In this document: positions 44,851 to 54,262 of the stretch, piece after piece
Layout of the letters: each line of letters begins with the position of its first letter
Position numbering within the stretch: the first letter of the stretch is position 1
Assembly: GCF_040537815.1 (NCBI RefSeq)
Contig: NZ_JBEWSZ010000001.1
Location: forward strand, 2,170,001 to 2,234,000
Reading direction: 5' to 3'
Source of the DNA: Mesorhizobium shangrilense
GTDB taxonomy: Bacteria; Pseudomonadota; Alphaproteobacteria; Rhizobiales; Rhizobiaceae
DNA: 64,000 bases
Program-made: the position numbers and the translations under genes
The notes under the pieces: generated by a model
Databases searched by the model: none
The model's input: the letters and a program-made list of their open reading frames with translations, nothing else
Told to the model about the DNA's origin: nothing

Positions 44851-47169
44851 TCAACTTGTCGCGACCTTCAGTTCCGCACCGGCATCGGCTCGCTTCATGC
44901 GCTCGCTTGCCAGGAGGACGATCGGGCAATTGCAAGACGCTACAACAGCTGTCGCCGTATCGCCGAAGAACAGCTCGTCGCCCGGTCGTTGAGTGACGCC
45001 CATGACGATCATGGCGGCATTTTTTGAGGCCTCCCTGACGATTGCCTTGTCGGGAGTGGCACGTGTGCGGATCGCAGTGTCGACGGCAACGCCGTAGCGG
45101 TCAGCCAAATCGGCTATGTCCTTAAGAACGGCCTCTTCGCGGCGATGCGAAACGGAGGTCGACCTTCCGCCTCCGGCAGCGCCTTGCGAGACATAGAGAA
45201 CCTTGACCCTCGCATGATGGGACCGCGCCAGCGCCAGCGCGAAATCGGCGGCACGGCGCGACACTTCCGTACCATTGACCGGAACGAGAATGCTGGTTCC
45301 CGCGCTCAGCGTCGGCATCTTGGCCGCGCCGCTGGCACCGTTCAGAACCAGGCAAAGCGGTCCGTCAAACCCTTCGGTGATGCCATTGAGTGCTTTGGTG
45401 AACGACCTCTTTTCCGTCAGCACGTCCTCAAGGCCGATCAGCAGCATTCCGTAGCCCTTGCGTGCTTCCTCGGCGATGGTCTCGCGCGTCGCCTGGGATT
45501 CGGTGCGTGCCGTCAGATGCACCTTCTCCACAAGTGTGTCTTCGGCCTGCTTGACCGCCCTGGCGCTCTTTTCCGCCCCTTTCTTGATCTCCTTCAGCGT
45601 GCCGTCCGGCACCCTCGCATCTTCCGACCTTGCGACGTGACCATCCTTCAGCCGCAGCAAGGTGGTGGGCATGCCGCTGCTGCCGCCGACCAGTCCCGCG
45701 AGATAGGCGGTGAACTTGCCAATCCGACTGTCGTCGACCAGCACCAGCAGCCGCTCCAGTTTCGAGACGAAGCCGCGTTCGTCCAATGTCTCGCGCTCGA
45801 CCCGCTGCTTTTCCGCATGGCCGACCGGCAACCGGCCCAGCGCCCAGCGCAACATTGGCGGCATGGCCAGTGTGGTGAGCACCGCCATCGTGACGATCAT
45901 GGTGAAGAGATTGTGGGAGAGAATGTTCATCGACAGGCCGATGCTGGCGACGATCACCTCGGTCGAGCCGCGCGCGTTCATCGCGCTGCCCACGGCGGTG
46001 GCCTCCTTGATGGACATTCCGGCAAGCTTGCCGCCGATGAACGCGCCGCCGAACTTGCCGATACTGGCAATGACGACAAGACACACCGTGAGCATGGCCA
46101 GGGTCGGGTCGGCAAGCACGGTAAGGTCGGCCGAGAGCCCGGCCATGCCAAAGAAGATCGGCATGAACAGCGCGGTGATGACTCCTCGAAGCTGCTCCTC
46201 GATATGCCCAGAAAGTATTGGCGACTCGCCGACCAGTATGCCCGCGACGAAGGCCCCGAGGACGGTGTGAACACCGATCAGATTGGTGATCAGCGCCATC
46301 ACCCCCATGATGATGAGGATCATGGTGATAACGGCATATTCGCTGCGAAACGTGTCGTTGGTCCAGCGGATCAAGGTGAAGACCAGACGCCGGCCTATGG
46401 TGAAAGAGAAGAGCATAAAGGCAGCGACTTCGACGATGGTCGTTACCAGGGGCACCAGTTGCACACGGCCATTGGTGGCAATGCCGAAGGTAATGGCGAT
46501 GATCAGCCAGCCGATCGTGTCCTCGATGATCGCCGAGGAGATGATGACCTGGCCGAGGTTGCGGCGCATGAAATTCATCTCGCGCACCACCATGGCGACG
46601 ATCTTGACCGACGAGATCGACAGTGCGGTGCCGAGGAAGAGCCCGGCGACGACGCGTTGCGTCGGCTCCGGCAGCAGGCTTTCTGGCAGGAACTGCGCCA
46701 GCGCGAACCCACAGACGAAAGGCACGATGGTGCCGGTGATCGAGATGGAAAAGCAGGCGGCGCCAACCCTGCGAACCAGGCGCAGATCCGTCTCCATACC
46801 GGTCAACAGAAGCAGCATCAGGATGCCCAGTTGCGAGACCGCATCCATCATACTCTTCTGCGCGGGGTCGCTCGGAAAGATCAGATGCTGCGCCGAGGGC
46901 CACAGCCAGCCGAACAGCGACGGACCAAGCAGGATGCCTCCGATCAGCTGACCCATGATCGCAGGCTGTCCGTAACGCTGAAGCACTTCGCCCAAGCCAC
47001 GCCCGACGACCAGCAGAAGAACGATCTGGGCGACAAAAATTCCTTCGCCCGAACCACCCATGCCTGATGTGTGGCTGGTCTCGGCCCCCCAGGCGCCGGT
47101 TGCAAACGCAGCCACCAATGTCCCCAGCAGAAGCGGGACGAAGGGTCGGGTCGACGTATGGGAAATCAT
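44851..47169 (-). CDS. CPA2 cation:proton antiporter with stress-protein-like C-terminus
   Basis: A 772-aa inner-membrane protein. Residues 40-455 form a CPA2/KefB-type antiporter with about 12-13 helices (QPAIMGQLIGGILLGPSLFG, VLGAFVAGILVGESPILSG, GSAMNARGSTEVIVASIGLS). The rest is cytoplasmic and includes two universal-stress-like halves; the second is clear (GTSILVPVNGTEVSRRAADF, AAMIVMGVTQRPGDELFFGD). An N-terminal signal-like helix ends AWGAE. It likely exchanges Na+ or K+ for H+ under stress control by nucleotide binding. An ATG at 47169 is used; a TTG just before it is in frame. Confidence 0.88.
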   Translation of the reverse strand: MISHTSTRPFVPLLLGTLVAAFATGAWGAETSHTSGMGGSGEGIFVAQIVLLLVVGRGLGEVLQRYGQPAIMGQLIGGILLGPSLFGWLWPSAQHLIFPSDPAQKSMMDAVSQLGILMLLLLTGMETDLRLVRRVGAACFSISITGTIVPFVCGFALAQFLPESLLPEPTQRVVAGLFLGTALSISSVKIVAMVVREMNFMRRNLGQVIISSAIIEDTIGWLIIAITFGIATNGRVQLVPLVTTIVEVAAFMLFSFTIGRRLVFTLIRWTNDTFRSEYAVITMILIIMGVMALITNLIGVHTVLGAFVAGILVGESPILSGHIEEQLRGVITALFMPIFFGMAGLSADLTVLADPTLAMLTVCLVVIASIGKFGGAFIGGKLAGMSIKEATAVGSAMNARGSTEVIVASIGLSMNILSHNLFTMIVTMAVLTTLAMPPMLRWALGRLPVGHAEKQRVERETLDERGFVSKLERLLVLVDDSRIGKFTAYLAGLVGGSSGMPTTLLRLKDGHVARSEDARVPDGTLKEIKKGAEKSARAVKQAEDTLVEKVHLTARTESQATRETIAEEARKGYGMLLIGLEDVLTEKRSFTKALNGITEGFDGPLCLVLNGASGAAKMPTLSAGTSILVPVNGTEVSRRAADFALALARSHHARVKVLYVSQGAAGGGRSTSVSHRREEAVLKDIADLADRYGVAVDTAIRTRATPDKAIVREASKNAAMIVMGVTQRPGDELFFGDTATAVVASCNCPIVLLASERMKRADAGAELKVATS

Positions 47170-47317
47170 CAAGCCCTCACCGCACGATGCGCGTGTCGCA
47201 ATAACGCGCGACGCGCCGTTGCGTTGCCGATTTGCGTGAGTGAGTTGCTTCAGGTCACGACAAGGTCATCGCGTCGGCAATTCGATTGCGAATGTCGGCT
47301 GCCAGAGCGCTGGTCTC

Positions 47318-49426
47318 TCATTGCGCCGGGCGCAACCAGACCTTGTTGTCGTGGAAGGCGGCGCCGCCATAGGGGGCGGGCGCATCGGCGCCGGTCAGCA
47401 CATTGATGCCCTCGCCGCGCTCATGGGCGCTGTTTGGCCATATGCCTTCGGCGATCACGACGCCACGCTTGATGCCGTTGAACAGCTTGGCATGCAGCAC
47501 CACCTCGCCGCGCGTGTTGCCGATCTCGACGCGGTCGCCGTCCGCCAGACCGTGCGCCGCCGCATCATCGGGATGCAGCAGGAGCTCAGGGCGGCCTTCC
47601 TTGGCCTTCGACACCGGCGTTTCCGAAAAGGTCGAATTGAGGAAGTTGCGCGCCGGCGATGTCGTCAGCCGGAATGGATGCTCCTCGTCCGCCACCTCGA
47701 TCAGGTCGACATGGTCGGGGAGTTCCGGCAGCTGCGCCACTGGGCCGAACAGGCCCATGCTCTTCGGCGGACGGTTGGGCGCCATTTGCCCGGTCCAGTT
47801 GGCGCGAAAGTGGAATTTTCCATCCGCATGGCCGAAGCCGTTGATGAAGTGTGCTGCCTCGAAATCCGGCTGCAGGTCGATCCACTTGTCTTCCTTCAGG
47901 CTGTCGAAGCTGCCCAGCCCGCGCTTGCCGAGGATGATGTCGATATGCTGTTGCTCGGTCAGACCGAAGCCCGGACGGTCGGCGACGCCGAGACGGCCAG
48001 CCAGTTCCTCGATGACGAAATGGTTGGTGCGCGGCCCTTCCGGCGGCTCGATCAGTTTTGGGCCGAGCGTGATGTGCTGGTTGCCGCCGCCCTTGTAGAT
48101 GTCGTCGTGCTCGAGGAACATCGTCGCCGGCAGCACGACATCGGCGAGTTTCGCCGTGTCGGTCATGAACTGCTCGTGCACGCAGGTAAAAAGGTCGTCG
48201 CGTAGAAAACCCTGCTTCACCAGCCGCTGCTCCGGCGCGACATTCACCGGATTGGTGTTCTGGATCAGCATCGCCGTCACCGGCGGCCCGCCATAGAGCG
48301 CATCCGCCGCGCCGGTCAGCACCGGGCCGGTACGGGACTGGTCGAGATAGCGGATACCGGGATCGCGCATCTTCGAGCCTTCCAGCACATCCTGGTTGAG
48401 CTTGAAGATGCCGGAATTGGAATGGAAAGCGCCGCCTCCCTCATACTGCCAGCTGCCGGTAACAGCGGCGATGGAAGCGGCCGCGTGCATGTTGACCGAG
48501 CCGTTGCGCTGGCGCGCAAAACCATAGCCGAGGCGGAAATAGGTCTTTTTCGTCGTGCCCACGAGACGGGCGAAAGCCTCGATCTCGGCGACCGAAAGCC
48601 CGGTGATGGCAGCCGCCCACTCCGGGGTGCGCGTTTTCAGATGTTCCTCGAGCCCCTTCGGGTCATCCGTGTATTTTTCGAGATAGGCGCGGTCGGCCAT
48701 GCCTTCCCTGAACAGCACATGCATGATCGCGCAAGCCAGCGCGCCATCCGTGCCGGGCTTCAGCACCAGGCCGAGATCGGCCTGCTTCATCGTCGCATTT
48801 TCATAGACGTCGATGACGACGATCTTGGCGCCGCGTTCCTTGCGGGCCTTGATGGCATGGGTCATCACATTGACCTGCGTCACCACCGCATTGGTGCCCC
48901 AGATCACCACGCAATCGGACTTCGCCATCTCGCGCGGATCGGGTCCGCGCAGGGCACCCGCTCCCATCATCCAGCCGGTCCAGGCCAGGTTGGTGCAGAT
49001 CGAGCCGAAGAAACCGGAATATTTCTTGGCGTGACGCAGCCGGTCGATACCGTCGCGCTGCACCAGCCCCATCGTGCCGGCATAGTAATAAGGCCAGACC
49101 GTCTCCGAGCCATATTTTTCCTCTGCGGCGATAAACTTTTCGGCGACGAGGTCGAGCGCGGCTTCCCAGCTTGCTTCCTTCCAGATGCCATCGCCCTTGG
49201 CGCCCCCGCGCACCAGCGGCTTCAGCAGCCGATCGGGGTGGTGGACGCGGTCTGCATAACGGGCGACCTTGGCGCAGACGACGCCGGCCGTGTAGGTGTT
49301 GGCCTTGGCGCCATGGACGCGGCCGATGCGGTTGCCATCGAGCAGTTCGACCTCGAGCGCACAGGTTGACGGGCAATCATGCGGGCAGGCCGAATGGCCG
49401 ATGCGAAGCTTGGCGTGCTGGTTCAT
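47318..49426 (-). CDS. Molybdopterin oxidoreductase family protein
   Basis: A 702-aa cytoplasmic molybdenum/tungsten-bis-PGD enzyme of the DMSO reductase superfamily. The N-terminal [4Fe-4S] ligands are Cys14, Cys18, Cys22 and Cys51, in the subgroup spacing CPHDCPSTC plus 28 residues. Later landmarks are RLGYGFARQRNGSVNM, and the C-terminal molydopterin-binding domain DRVEIGNTRGEVVLHAKLF. It has no Tat signal, so it acts in the cytoplasm. The electron-transfer partner and substrate are unknown; no small subunit is adjacent. The ATG at 49426 is chosen since homologues start near MNQHAKLRIGHSACPHDC; 36 earlier in-frame codons are rejected. Confidence 0.9.
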   Translation of the reverse strand: MNQHAKLRIGHSACPHDCPSTCALEVELLDGNRIGRVHGAKANTYTAGVVCAKVARYADRVHHPDRLLKPLVRGGAKGDGIWKEASWEAALDLVAEKFIAAEEKYGSETVWPYYYAGTMGLVQRDGIDRLRHAKKYSGFFGSICTNLAWTGWMMGAGALRGPDPREMAKSDCVVIWGTNAVVTQVNVMTHAIKARKERGAKIVVIDVYENATMKQADLGLVLKPGTDGALACAIMHVLFREGMADRAYLEKYTDDPKGLEEHLKTRTPEWAAAITGLSVAEIEAFARLVGTTKKTYFRLGYGFARQRNGSVNMHAAASIAAVTGSWQYEGGGAFHSNSGIFKLNQDVLEGSKMRDPGIRYLDQSRTGPVLTGAADALYGGPPVTAMLIQNTNPVNVAPEQRLVKQGFLRDDLFTCVHEQFMTDTAKLADVVLPATMFLEHDDIYKGGGNQHITLGPKLIEPPEGPRTNHFVIEELAGRLGVADRPGFGLTEQQHIDIILGKRGLGSFDSLKEDKWIDLQPDFEAAHFINGFGHADGKFHFRANWTGQMAPNRPPKSMGLFGPVAQLPELPDHVDLIEVADEEHPFRLTTSPARNFLNSTFSETPVSKAKEGRPELLLHPDDAAAHGLADGDRVEIGNTRGEVVLHAKLFNGIKRGVVIAEGIWPNSAHERGEGINVLTGADAPAPYGGAAFHDNKVWLRPAQ

Positions 49427-49511
49427 GGGAGCATGTCTAGCGGGTTTCAAAGGGCGCGTGTAGGGCCAGATGATTAGCCAATCTCCCCACTCGTGATGGA
49501 GATTACGTTCT

Positions 49512-51389
49512 TCACTCCGCCGTGCCTTCCTCATATTCAGCCGACATGGTCAGCCACTTTTCCTCGTGGCCAGCCAGCGTCTGGGCGAGTTGTGAGCGCT
49601 CCTTGGCCAGCCGTGTCGCCGTCGACGGATCCTTTTCGTAGATCGCCGGATTGGCCAGCTCGTCCTCGATGCCGTCGATGCGCTTGCGGATGCGGTCCAT
49701 CAGAGCTTCGGTGGCGCGGATTTCCTTGGCCAGCGGCTCGAACGCAGCGCGGCGCGCCGCTGCATCGCGGCGGCGGTCCGCTTTTGACGCCTTCTCGGCC
49801 TCGCGCTTGCCGCGGCGGTCGCCGGACACGCCGGTGACCAGCGTCTTATAGTCCTCCAGGTCGCCGTCATACGGATTGACCGCGCCGTCCTTGACCAGCC
49901 ACAGTCGATCGGCCGTCGCCTCGAGCAGATGGCGGTCGTGGGAGATCAGGATCACGGCGCCGGGAAACTCGTTCAGCGCATGGATCAGCGATTCGCGGCT
50001 GTCGATGTCGAGATGGTTGGTCGGTTCGTCGAGGATAAACAGGTTCGGCCCCTCGAAGGCCGACAGGCCCATCAGAAGGCGCGCCTTCTCGCCACCGGAA
50101 AGGTCCTTGGCGGCGGTGTTCATCTTTTCCGTGGTGAGACCGAACTGGGCGACGCGGCCGCGCACCTTCGATTCCGGCGCCTCCGGCATCAGCCGGCGCA
50201 CATGCTCGTAGGCGTTTTCCTCCGGTCGGAGATCGTCTAGCTGGTGCTGGGCAAAGATCGCCACCTTCAGGCCCGGCGCCACCGTCATGGTGCCGCTCTC
50301 CTGCTTCAGCCGGCCCGACAGCAATTTGGCGAAGGTCGACTTGCCATTGCCGTTGGCGCCGAGCAGCGCGATGCGGTCATCGGCGTCGATGCGCAAGGTC
50401 ATCTTCTTCAGGATCGGCTGGCCTTCGGTATAGCCGACATTGACGTTGTTCAGCGCCACGATCGGCGAGGCCACCGTCTTCACCGGCTCCGGGAACGAGA
50501 ACGGTCGCACCGCATCGTTGACGATGGCCGCGATCGGCTTCATCTTCTCCAGCGCCTTGATGCGCGACTGCGCCTGCCTTGCCTTGGAGGCCTTGGCGCG
50601 GAAGCGCTCGACGAAGGATTCCATGTGCTTGCGGGCGGCTTCCTGCTTGACGCGGCCCTTCTCCTGCAATTCCTTCTGCTCGGTATACTGCCGCTCGAAC
50701 TGGTCGTAGCCGCCACGCCAGAAGGTCAGCTTCTTCTGGTCGAGATGGACGATCGAGTTGACGGCACGGTTGAGCAGGTCGCGATCATGCGAGATCAGAA
50801 GCACCGTGTGCGGGTATTTCGACACATAGTTTTCCAGCCACAGCGTGCCTTCGAGATCGAGATAGTTGGTCGGTTCGTCGAGCAGCAGAAGGTCGGGCTC
50901 GGAAAACAGCACGGCGGCGAGTGCCACGCGCATGCGCCAGCCGCCGGAGAAGGACGAGGCCGGGCGCCGCTGCGCCGCGTCGTCGAAGCCAAGGCCGGCA
51001 AGAATCGTGGCAGCGCGCGACTCGGCCGAATGCGCATCGATGTCGGCCAGCCGCATATGGATATCGGCGATTCGGTGCGGATCGGTCGCCGTCTTTTCTT
51101 CTTCAAGCAGCGCGGAACGTTCGAGGTCCGCCTTGAGCACGATCTCGATCAGCGGGTCCTCGGTGCCCGGCGCTTCCTGCGCCACCTGGCCAATGCGCGT
51201 GCTCTTCGGCAGGCTGATCGACCCGGTCTCGGAAGGGAAGTCGCCAGTGATTGCCTTGAACAGAGTGGTCTTGCCGGTGCCGTTGCGGCCGACAAGACCG
51301 GCCTTGGTGCCGGCCGGCAATGTCAGCGAGGCGTGGTCGAGAAGCAGGCGTCCGGCCATGCGGAGCGAAAGATCTGATATAACAAGCAT
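49512..51389 (-). CDS. ABC-F family ATPase
   Basis: A 625-aa soluble protein with two ABC domains joined by a linker and a C-terminal coiled coil, typical of ABC-F ribosome-associated proteins (Uup/YheS/EttA type). The first Walker A is GRNGTGKTTLF, with Walker B LLLDEPTNYLDLEG. The second is GANGNGKSTFAKL, with signature LSGGEKARLLMG and ILDEPTNHLDID. The C-terminal 100 residues are charged and helical (RDAAARRAAFEPLAKEIRAT). The ATG at 51389 precedes MLVISDLSLR. Likely role: translation-factor or antibiotic-tolerance function, not transport. Confidence 0.93.
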   Translation of the reverse strand: MLVISDLSLRMAGRLLLDHASLTLPAGTKAGLVGRNGTGKTTLFKAITGDFPSETGSISLPKSTRIGQVAQEAPGTEDPLIEIVLKADLERSALLEEEKTATDPHRIADIHMRLADIDAHSAESRAATILAGLGFDDAAQRRPASSFSGGWRMRVALAAVLFSEPDLLLLDEPTNYLDLEGTLWLENYVSKYPHTVLLISHDRDLLNRAVNSIVHLDQKKLTFWRGGYDQFERQYTEQKELQEKGRVKQEAARKHMESFVERFRAKASKARQAQSRIKALEKMKPIAAIVNDAVRPFSFPEPVKTVASPIVALNNVNVGYTEGQPILKKMTLRIDADDRIALLGANGNGKSTFAKLLSGRLKQESGTMTVAPGLKVAIFAQHQLDDLRPEENAYEHVRRLMPEAPESKVRGRVAQFGLTTEKMNTAAKDLSGGEKARLLMGLSAFEGPNLFILDEPTNHLDIDSRESLIHALNEFPGAVILISHDRHLLEATADRLWLVKDGAVNPYDGDLEDYKTLVTGVSGDRRGKREAEKASKADRRRDAAARRAAFEPLAKEIRATEALMDRIRKRIDGIEDELANPAIYEKDPSTATRLAKERSQLAQTLAGHEEKWLTMSAEYEEGTAE

Positions 51390-51505
51390 GGCCGGGCTTT
51401 TGCACCGGACATCCGCGCTTCGCAAGACCTGAGCCGCCAATTGACGGCATCCGGCATGAAAAGCGCGGGACCGGCGCTATGACAAGCGGCCATGTCGACG
51501 CGTAA

Positions 51506-51955
51506 TCAGGCAGTTGCCTTGCGCTTTGTCGTCTTGCCTACGACGGCCAGCGGTACTGCCGGCTTGCGGCCAAGTCCGGAAGACTTTGCCAGCGCCGACC
51601 TTGTAGCCGAGTAATTCGCGGCCACCATCGGGTAGTCCGATGGCAAACCCCATTTGGCCCGATAGTCGTCGGGGCTCAAACCATAGGTCGTATTAAGGTG
51701 GCGCTTGAGGGATTTGAACTTCTTCCCGTCTTCCAGGCAGATGATGTAGTCTGGAAATACCGACTTCTTCGGATTGACGGCCGGATTCAGGCTTACGCTT
51801 TCCGGGGCGGCAGCGCCGCTCAACCTTCCAACCGATGCCCTGACGCTCGCAATCAGATCCGGCAGGCCGGATACCGGGAGTGGATTGTTGCTTACATAAG
51901 CCGAAACAATATCGGCTGTGAGTTCGTTGATCGTTCTTTCGTCTATATTGGACAA
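51506..51955 (-). CDS. MucR/Ros family transcriptional regulator
   Basis: A 149-aa regulator of the MucR/Ros family, which in rhizobia controls exopolysaccharide, motility and cell-cycle-related genes by binding AT-rich DNA. The N-terminal oligomerisation region has ELTADIVSAYVSNN and the DNA-binding domain CLEDGKKFKSLKRHLNTTYGL. Canonical zinc ligands are partly missing: Cys73 and His86 remain but position 76 is Asp and positions 90-91 are Thr-Tyr. No ATG fits; TTG at 51955 places the protein start as in relatives, and another TTG at 52036 would add 27 residues. Confidence 0.88.
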   Translation of the reverse strand: MSNIDERTINELTADIVSAYVSNNPLPVSGLPDLIASVRASVGRLSGAAAPESVSLNPAVNPKKSVFPDYIICLEDGKKFKSLKRHLNTTYGLSPDDYRAKWGLPSDYPMVAANYSATRSALAKSSGLGRKPAVPLAVVGKTTKRKATA

Positions 51956-52119
51956 GTATTTTGACCTTGCTGACGAAAACGTCGCCGGCCCTACTGAAGA
52001 CTCTTCTCGACGTCTCGGTTTAACTGCGATCCCCAACGGACCACCAAGCCCCGATAGACTACCTTGACTCAGTACATGTACGTTTCCATGAAAGACTGGA
52101 GTCGGGCAAATTAGAAAAT

Positions 52120-52323
52120 CTAATACTTGGAAGCAGAGGCCTGGGCTGGTTGGTGGTCAGCCAGTATCTCAAGAACACGTTTCCACCGGGCACAACGACT
52201 GAAGTCCTTTTGTTCAATCGCTTTTTCGGCCTTCAGCGCGGCGTAGAGCGGTGCTTCCGCACCGAATTCCCTGACCAGCCAATGTGCTTCCTGTCTTGCG
52301 AGGCGTTCATTTTCGTCAAGCAT
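52120..52323 (-). CDS. Small hypothetical protein
   Basis: A 67-aa cytoplasmic protein, mostly helical and charged (LDENERLARQEAHWLVREFG, AALKAEKAIEQKDF), of no family that I can name. GGAGG nine bases upstream and the 8-base overlap with the end of the EamA exporter gene support it as the third cistron of the oxygenase-exporter operon. Similar short helical proteins occur across rhizobia. It has no signal or membrane segment. Confidence 0.72.
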   Translation of the reverse strand: MLDENERLARQEAHWLVREFGAEAPLYAALKAEKAIEQKDFSRCARWKRVLEILADHQPAQASASKY

Positions 52324-53311
52324 GGTTTCCAGCCTCCGAACGTTCCGTGCCGACCGCTATACAACTACCGATGACAAGAACCGCGCCGACAGCGGCCGTC
52401 ACGGTCAACCGCTCGCCAGACAGGGTCAAAAGCAGTGTCGAGGCGATCGGCGTGAGATACGCGACGACAGCAACCCTGCCGCCATCAAGCTTCATGGCAC
52501 GCGACCAGAAGTAATAACCCAGACCCATCGGGCCAGCCCCAAGATAAAGCCCCAGAAATAGATCCGGTTCAATGCGCCAGGCGACAGCATCGTTAACACA
52601 CCATAAGAATGTGATGACTACGCCGATCAGGGCAGACGGCAGCAACAGGCGCTCCGGCGAGGCTGCAAGGCGCCCGACGGCAATAGAGTAAAAGGCCATG
52701 CACACGGCCGAGCCGAACGCCGAGGCATATCCGATGACATTGCCTTCAGACCATGATGGGTGGCGGCCACCCGAAATCACCAACATGACGCCGATGAATC
52801 CGAGTGCGGAGGCAATAGCCAGCAATGCCGGGCGTCGCGCTGTCGCGAGCATGATCATCGCCGCGGCGACCATCAAGGGCCAAGTATAGGCGACGAGATT
52901 AGCTTCGATCACCGGCATCGACGCGAAGGCGATGTATTGCAAGACCATGGTGCCGACGAGGCCTATCAACCCGACCAAGATCGGAATGAGACCCGTCCTG
53001 GCGTCAACCAAGCCGACGCTCAACGAGACTTTTTCCTGGCTCATTAGCCTGATTGCGGCGAAAACCAGGGCCGCACCGACGAACTGCAGGAACTGCACCA
53101 GCGATACCGGATGACGTTCCAGCAAGGATTTGCCGACCAGGGCGTTGGTCGACCAGAGCGCGACCGCACCGGCGGCGAACGCCAGCGCGGATCCGTAGGC
53201 CGATCCATCCCGAGGGGCTCGGGATGGGGCTCCATCATTCTGTTTGGCCATGCTCTGTTGCGAAACCACGATTCCGCTTTCGCACCTGGCTGACCTTTGG
53301 TCCGCTGCCAT
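52316..53311 (-). CDS. EamA (DMT) family exporter
   Basis: A 331-aa inner-membrane protein of the drug/metabolite transporter superfamily with ten helices in two EamA halves. The first half starts at AYGSALAFAAGAVALWSTNALVGK near residue 38, the second at SEGNVIGYASAFGSAVCMAF. EamA proteins usually export amino acids or related metabolites. It starts 6 bases after the oxygenase stop and its end overlaps the 67-aa gene, so the three are one operon. Starts at 53311 and 53251 are both possible; I keep the upstream ATG. Confidence 0.88.
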   Translation of the reverse strand: MAADQRSARCESGIVVSQQSMAKQNDGAPSRAPRDGSAYGSALAFAAGAVALWSTNALVGKSLLERHPVSLVQFLQFVGAALVFAAIRLMSQEKVSLSVGLVDARTGLIPILVGLIGLVGTMVLQYIAFASMPVIEANLVAYTWPLMVAAAMIMLATARRPALLAIASALGFIGVMLVISGGRHPSWSEGNVIGYASAFGSAVCMAFYSIAVGRLAASPERLLLPSALIGVVITFLWCVNDAVAWRIEPDLFLGLYLGAGPMGLGYYFWSRAMKLDGGRVAVVAYLTPIASTLLLTLSGERLTVTAAVGAVLVIGSCIAVGTERSEAGNHA

Positions 53312-53317
53312 GGCTCG

Positions 53318-54151
53318 CTACCATGTATCCCTTGCCGCGACCGGCACCGGCGCGTCGGCTTCCGCCGAAACATGAAGTTCCTCCTCATGACGGCGATAGG
53401 CAGGCAGTTGGTTGGTCCAGACATCTTCAGCCAGTTCGTTGACCCATTCACGGTCGTGATCGTTGTCGGCGGCAAGATAGAACATGCGGTTGTCGTCGAT
53501 ATAAGGCTTGGCCACCGATCGCTGGTTGAGCACCAGGGTGACGCGCTCGCCATGCTGGATGGGCGCGGTGCGGTGCAGAACGCCGAGAAACTGGCCAAGC
53601 GTCGCGTATTCCATCTTGTGGTCGATGCGCATGACGCGATTGCGCGGGATCTCGCGACCGGTTTCCAGGATGGCCCTGCCCTTTTCGCTGTTGTCGCAGT
53701 AGATTTCGAGGTGGCCACCGATCAATTGGTCGCTGATCGAGAGCGGAACGAGTTCGGTTACCGGAACGCCGTCGCAATGCCATTCGACGGCGCCGTCCCT
53801 TGGATTCATGAACGTAACGGTCGAACCGACGATCGACAGCGGATAAGGCTCGAGCCGGGTTCCCATCATGTCCGACAGCCGCTCCAGCCGAAGCTTGTCA
53901 TTGATGAGCTCCCTGATTTCGGGGATGTAGCGGTCAGCGCCAGTTATGAAGGTCAGGTCGAGATGCTTGTGCACCGCGTGGCTGGCCTTGAGCTTCAGCG
54001 CTGCTTCCTCGATGGCGGCCAGCAGCGCAGGGTCATAACCGTGAAGATATTGCGCGACGCCGAAACTCGAAATCTTCCACGCCGTATCATGACCGATGAT
54101 GGCTTCACGGCTCATCGCATAGCGCAGGTCGGGGATGGTGAGTGCGTTCAT
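53318..54151 (-). CDS. Putative 2OG-Fe(II) oxygenase
   Basis: A 277-aa cytoplasmic protein with the iron- and 2-oxoglutarate-binding pattern of the 2OG-Fe(II) oxygenase superfamily. Iron ligands are His125 and Asp127 (WHCDGVP) and His193 (LHRTAP); Arg203 (HGERVTLVL) would hold 2-oxoglutarate, ten residues on as expected. The N-terminal 110 residues are unlike any family that I can name. The ATG at 54151 has GGAG six bases upstream. It is first in an operon with an EamA exporter and a small protein and is divergent from a LysR regulator, so it may hydroxylate a small molecule that is then exported. Confidence 0.78.
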   Translation of the reverse strand: MNALTIPDLRYAMSREAIIGHDTAWKISSFGVAQYLHGYDPALLAAIEEAALKLKASHAVHKHLDLTFITGADRYIPEIRELINDKLRLERLSDMMGTRLEPYPLSIVGSTVTFMNPRDGAVEWHCDGVPVTELVPLSISDQLIGGHLEIYCDNSEKGRAILETGREIPRNRVMRIDHKMEYATLGQFLGVLHRTAPIQHGERVTLVLNQRSVAKPYIDDNRMFYLAADNDHDREWVNELAEDVWTNQLPAYRRHEEELHVSAEADAPVPVAARDTW

Positions 54152-54236
54152 TCTACTTCTCCAGGATGTGGTGAGACTTGAACGACAGTCGATTATGTTA
54201 GCCACCCCTGTAAAATTAGGAATGCTGGTGCTACCC

Positions 54237-54249
54237 TAAGCCCAGCTTA
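54237..54249. promoter_or_regulatory. Candidate LysR operator
   Basis: TAAGC-CCA-GCTTA is a perfect 5-bp dyad 14 bases upstream of the LysR gene start and 86 bases from the divergent oxygenase start. The position suits a LysR autoregulatory site shared by both promoters. The binding factor is inferred only from location. Confidence 0.4.
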
Positions 54250-54262
54250 AGGTCGAAAACCC

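Noticed and set aside
45145..47067. 640-codon open frame antisense to the CPA2 antiporter
   Set aside because: Same reason: opposite strand of a clear membrane protein, no recognisable domain or good ribosome binding site.
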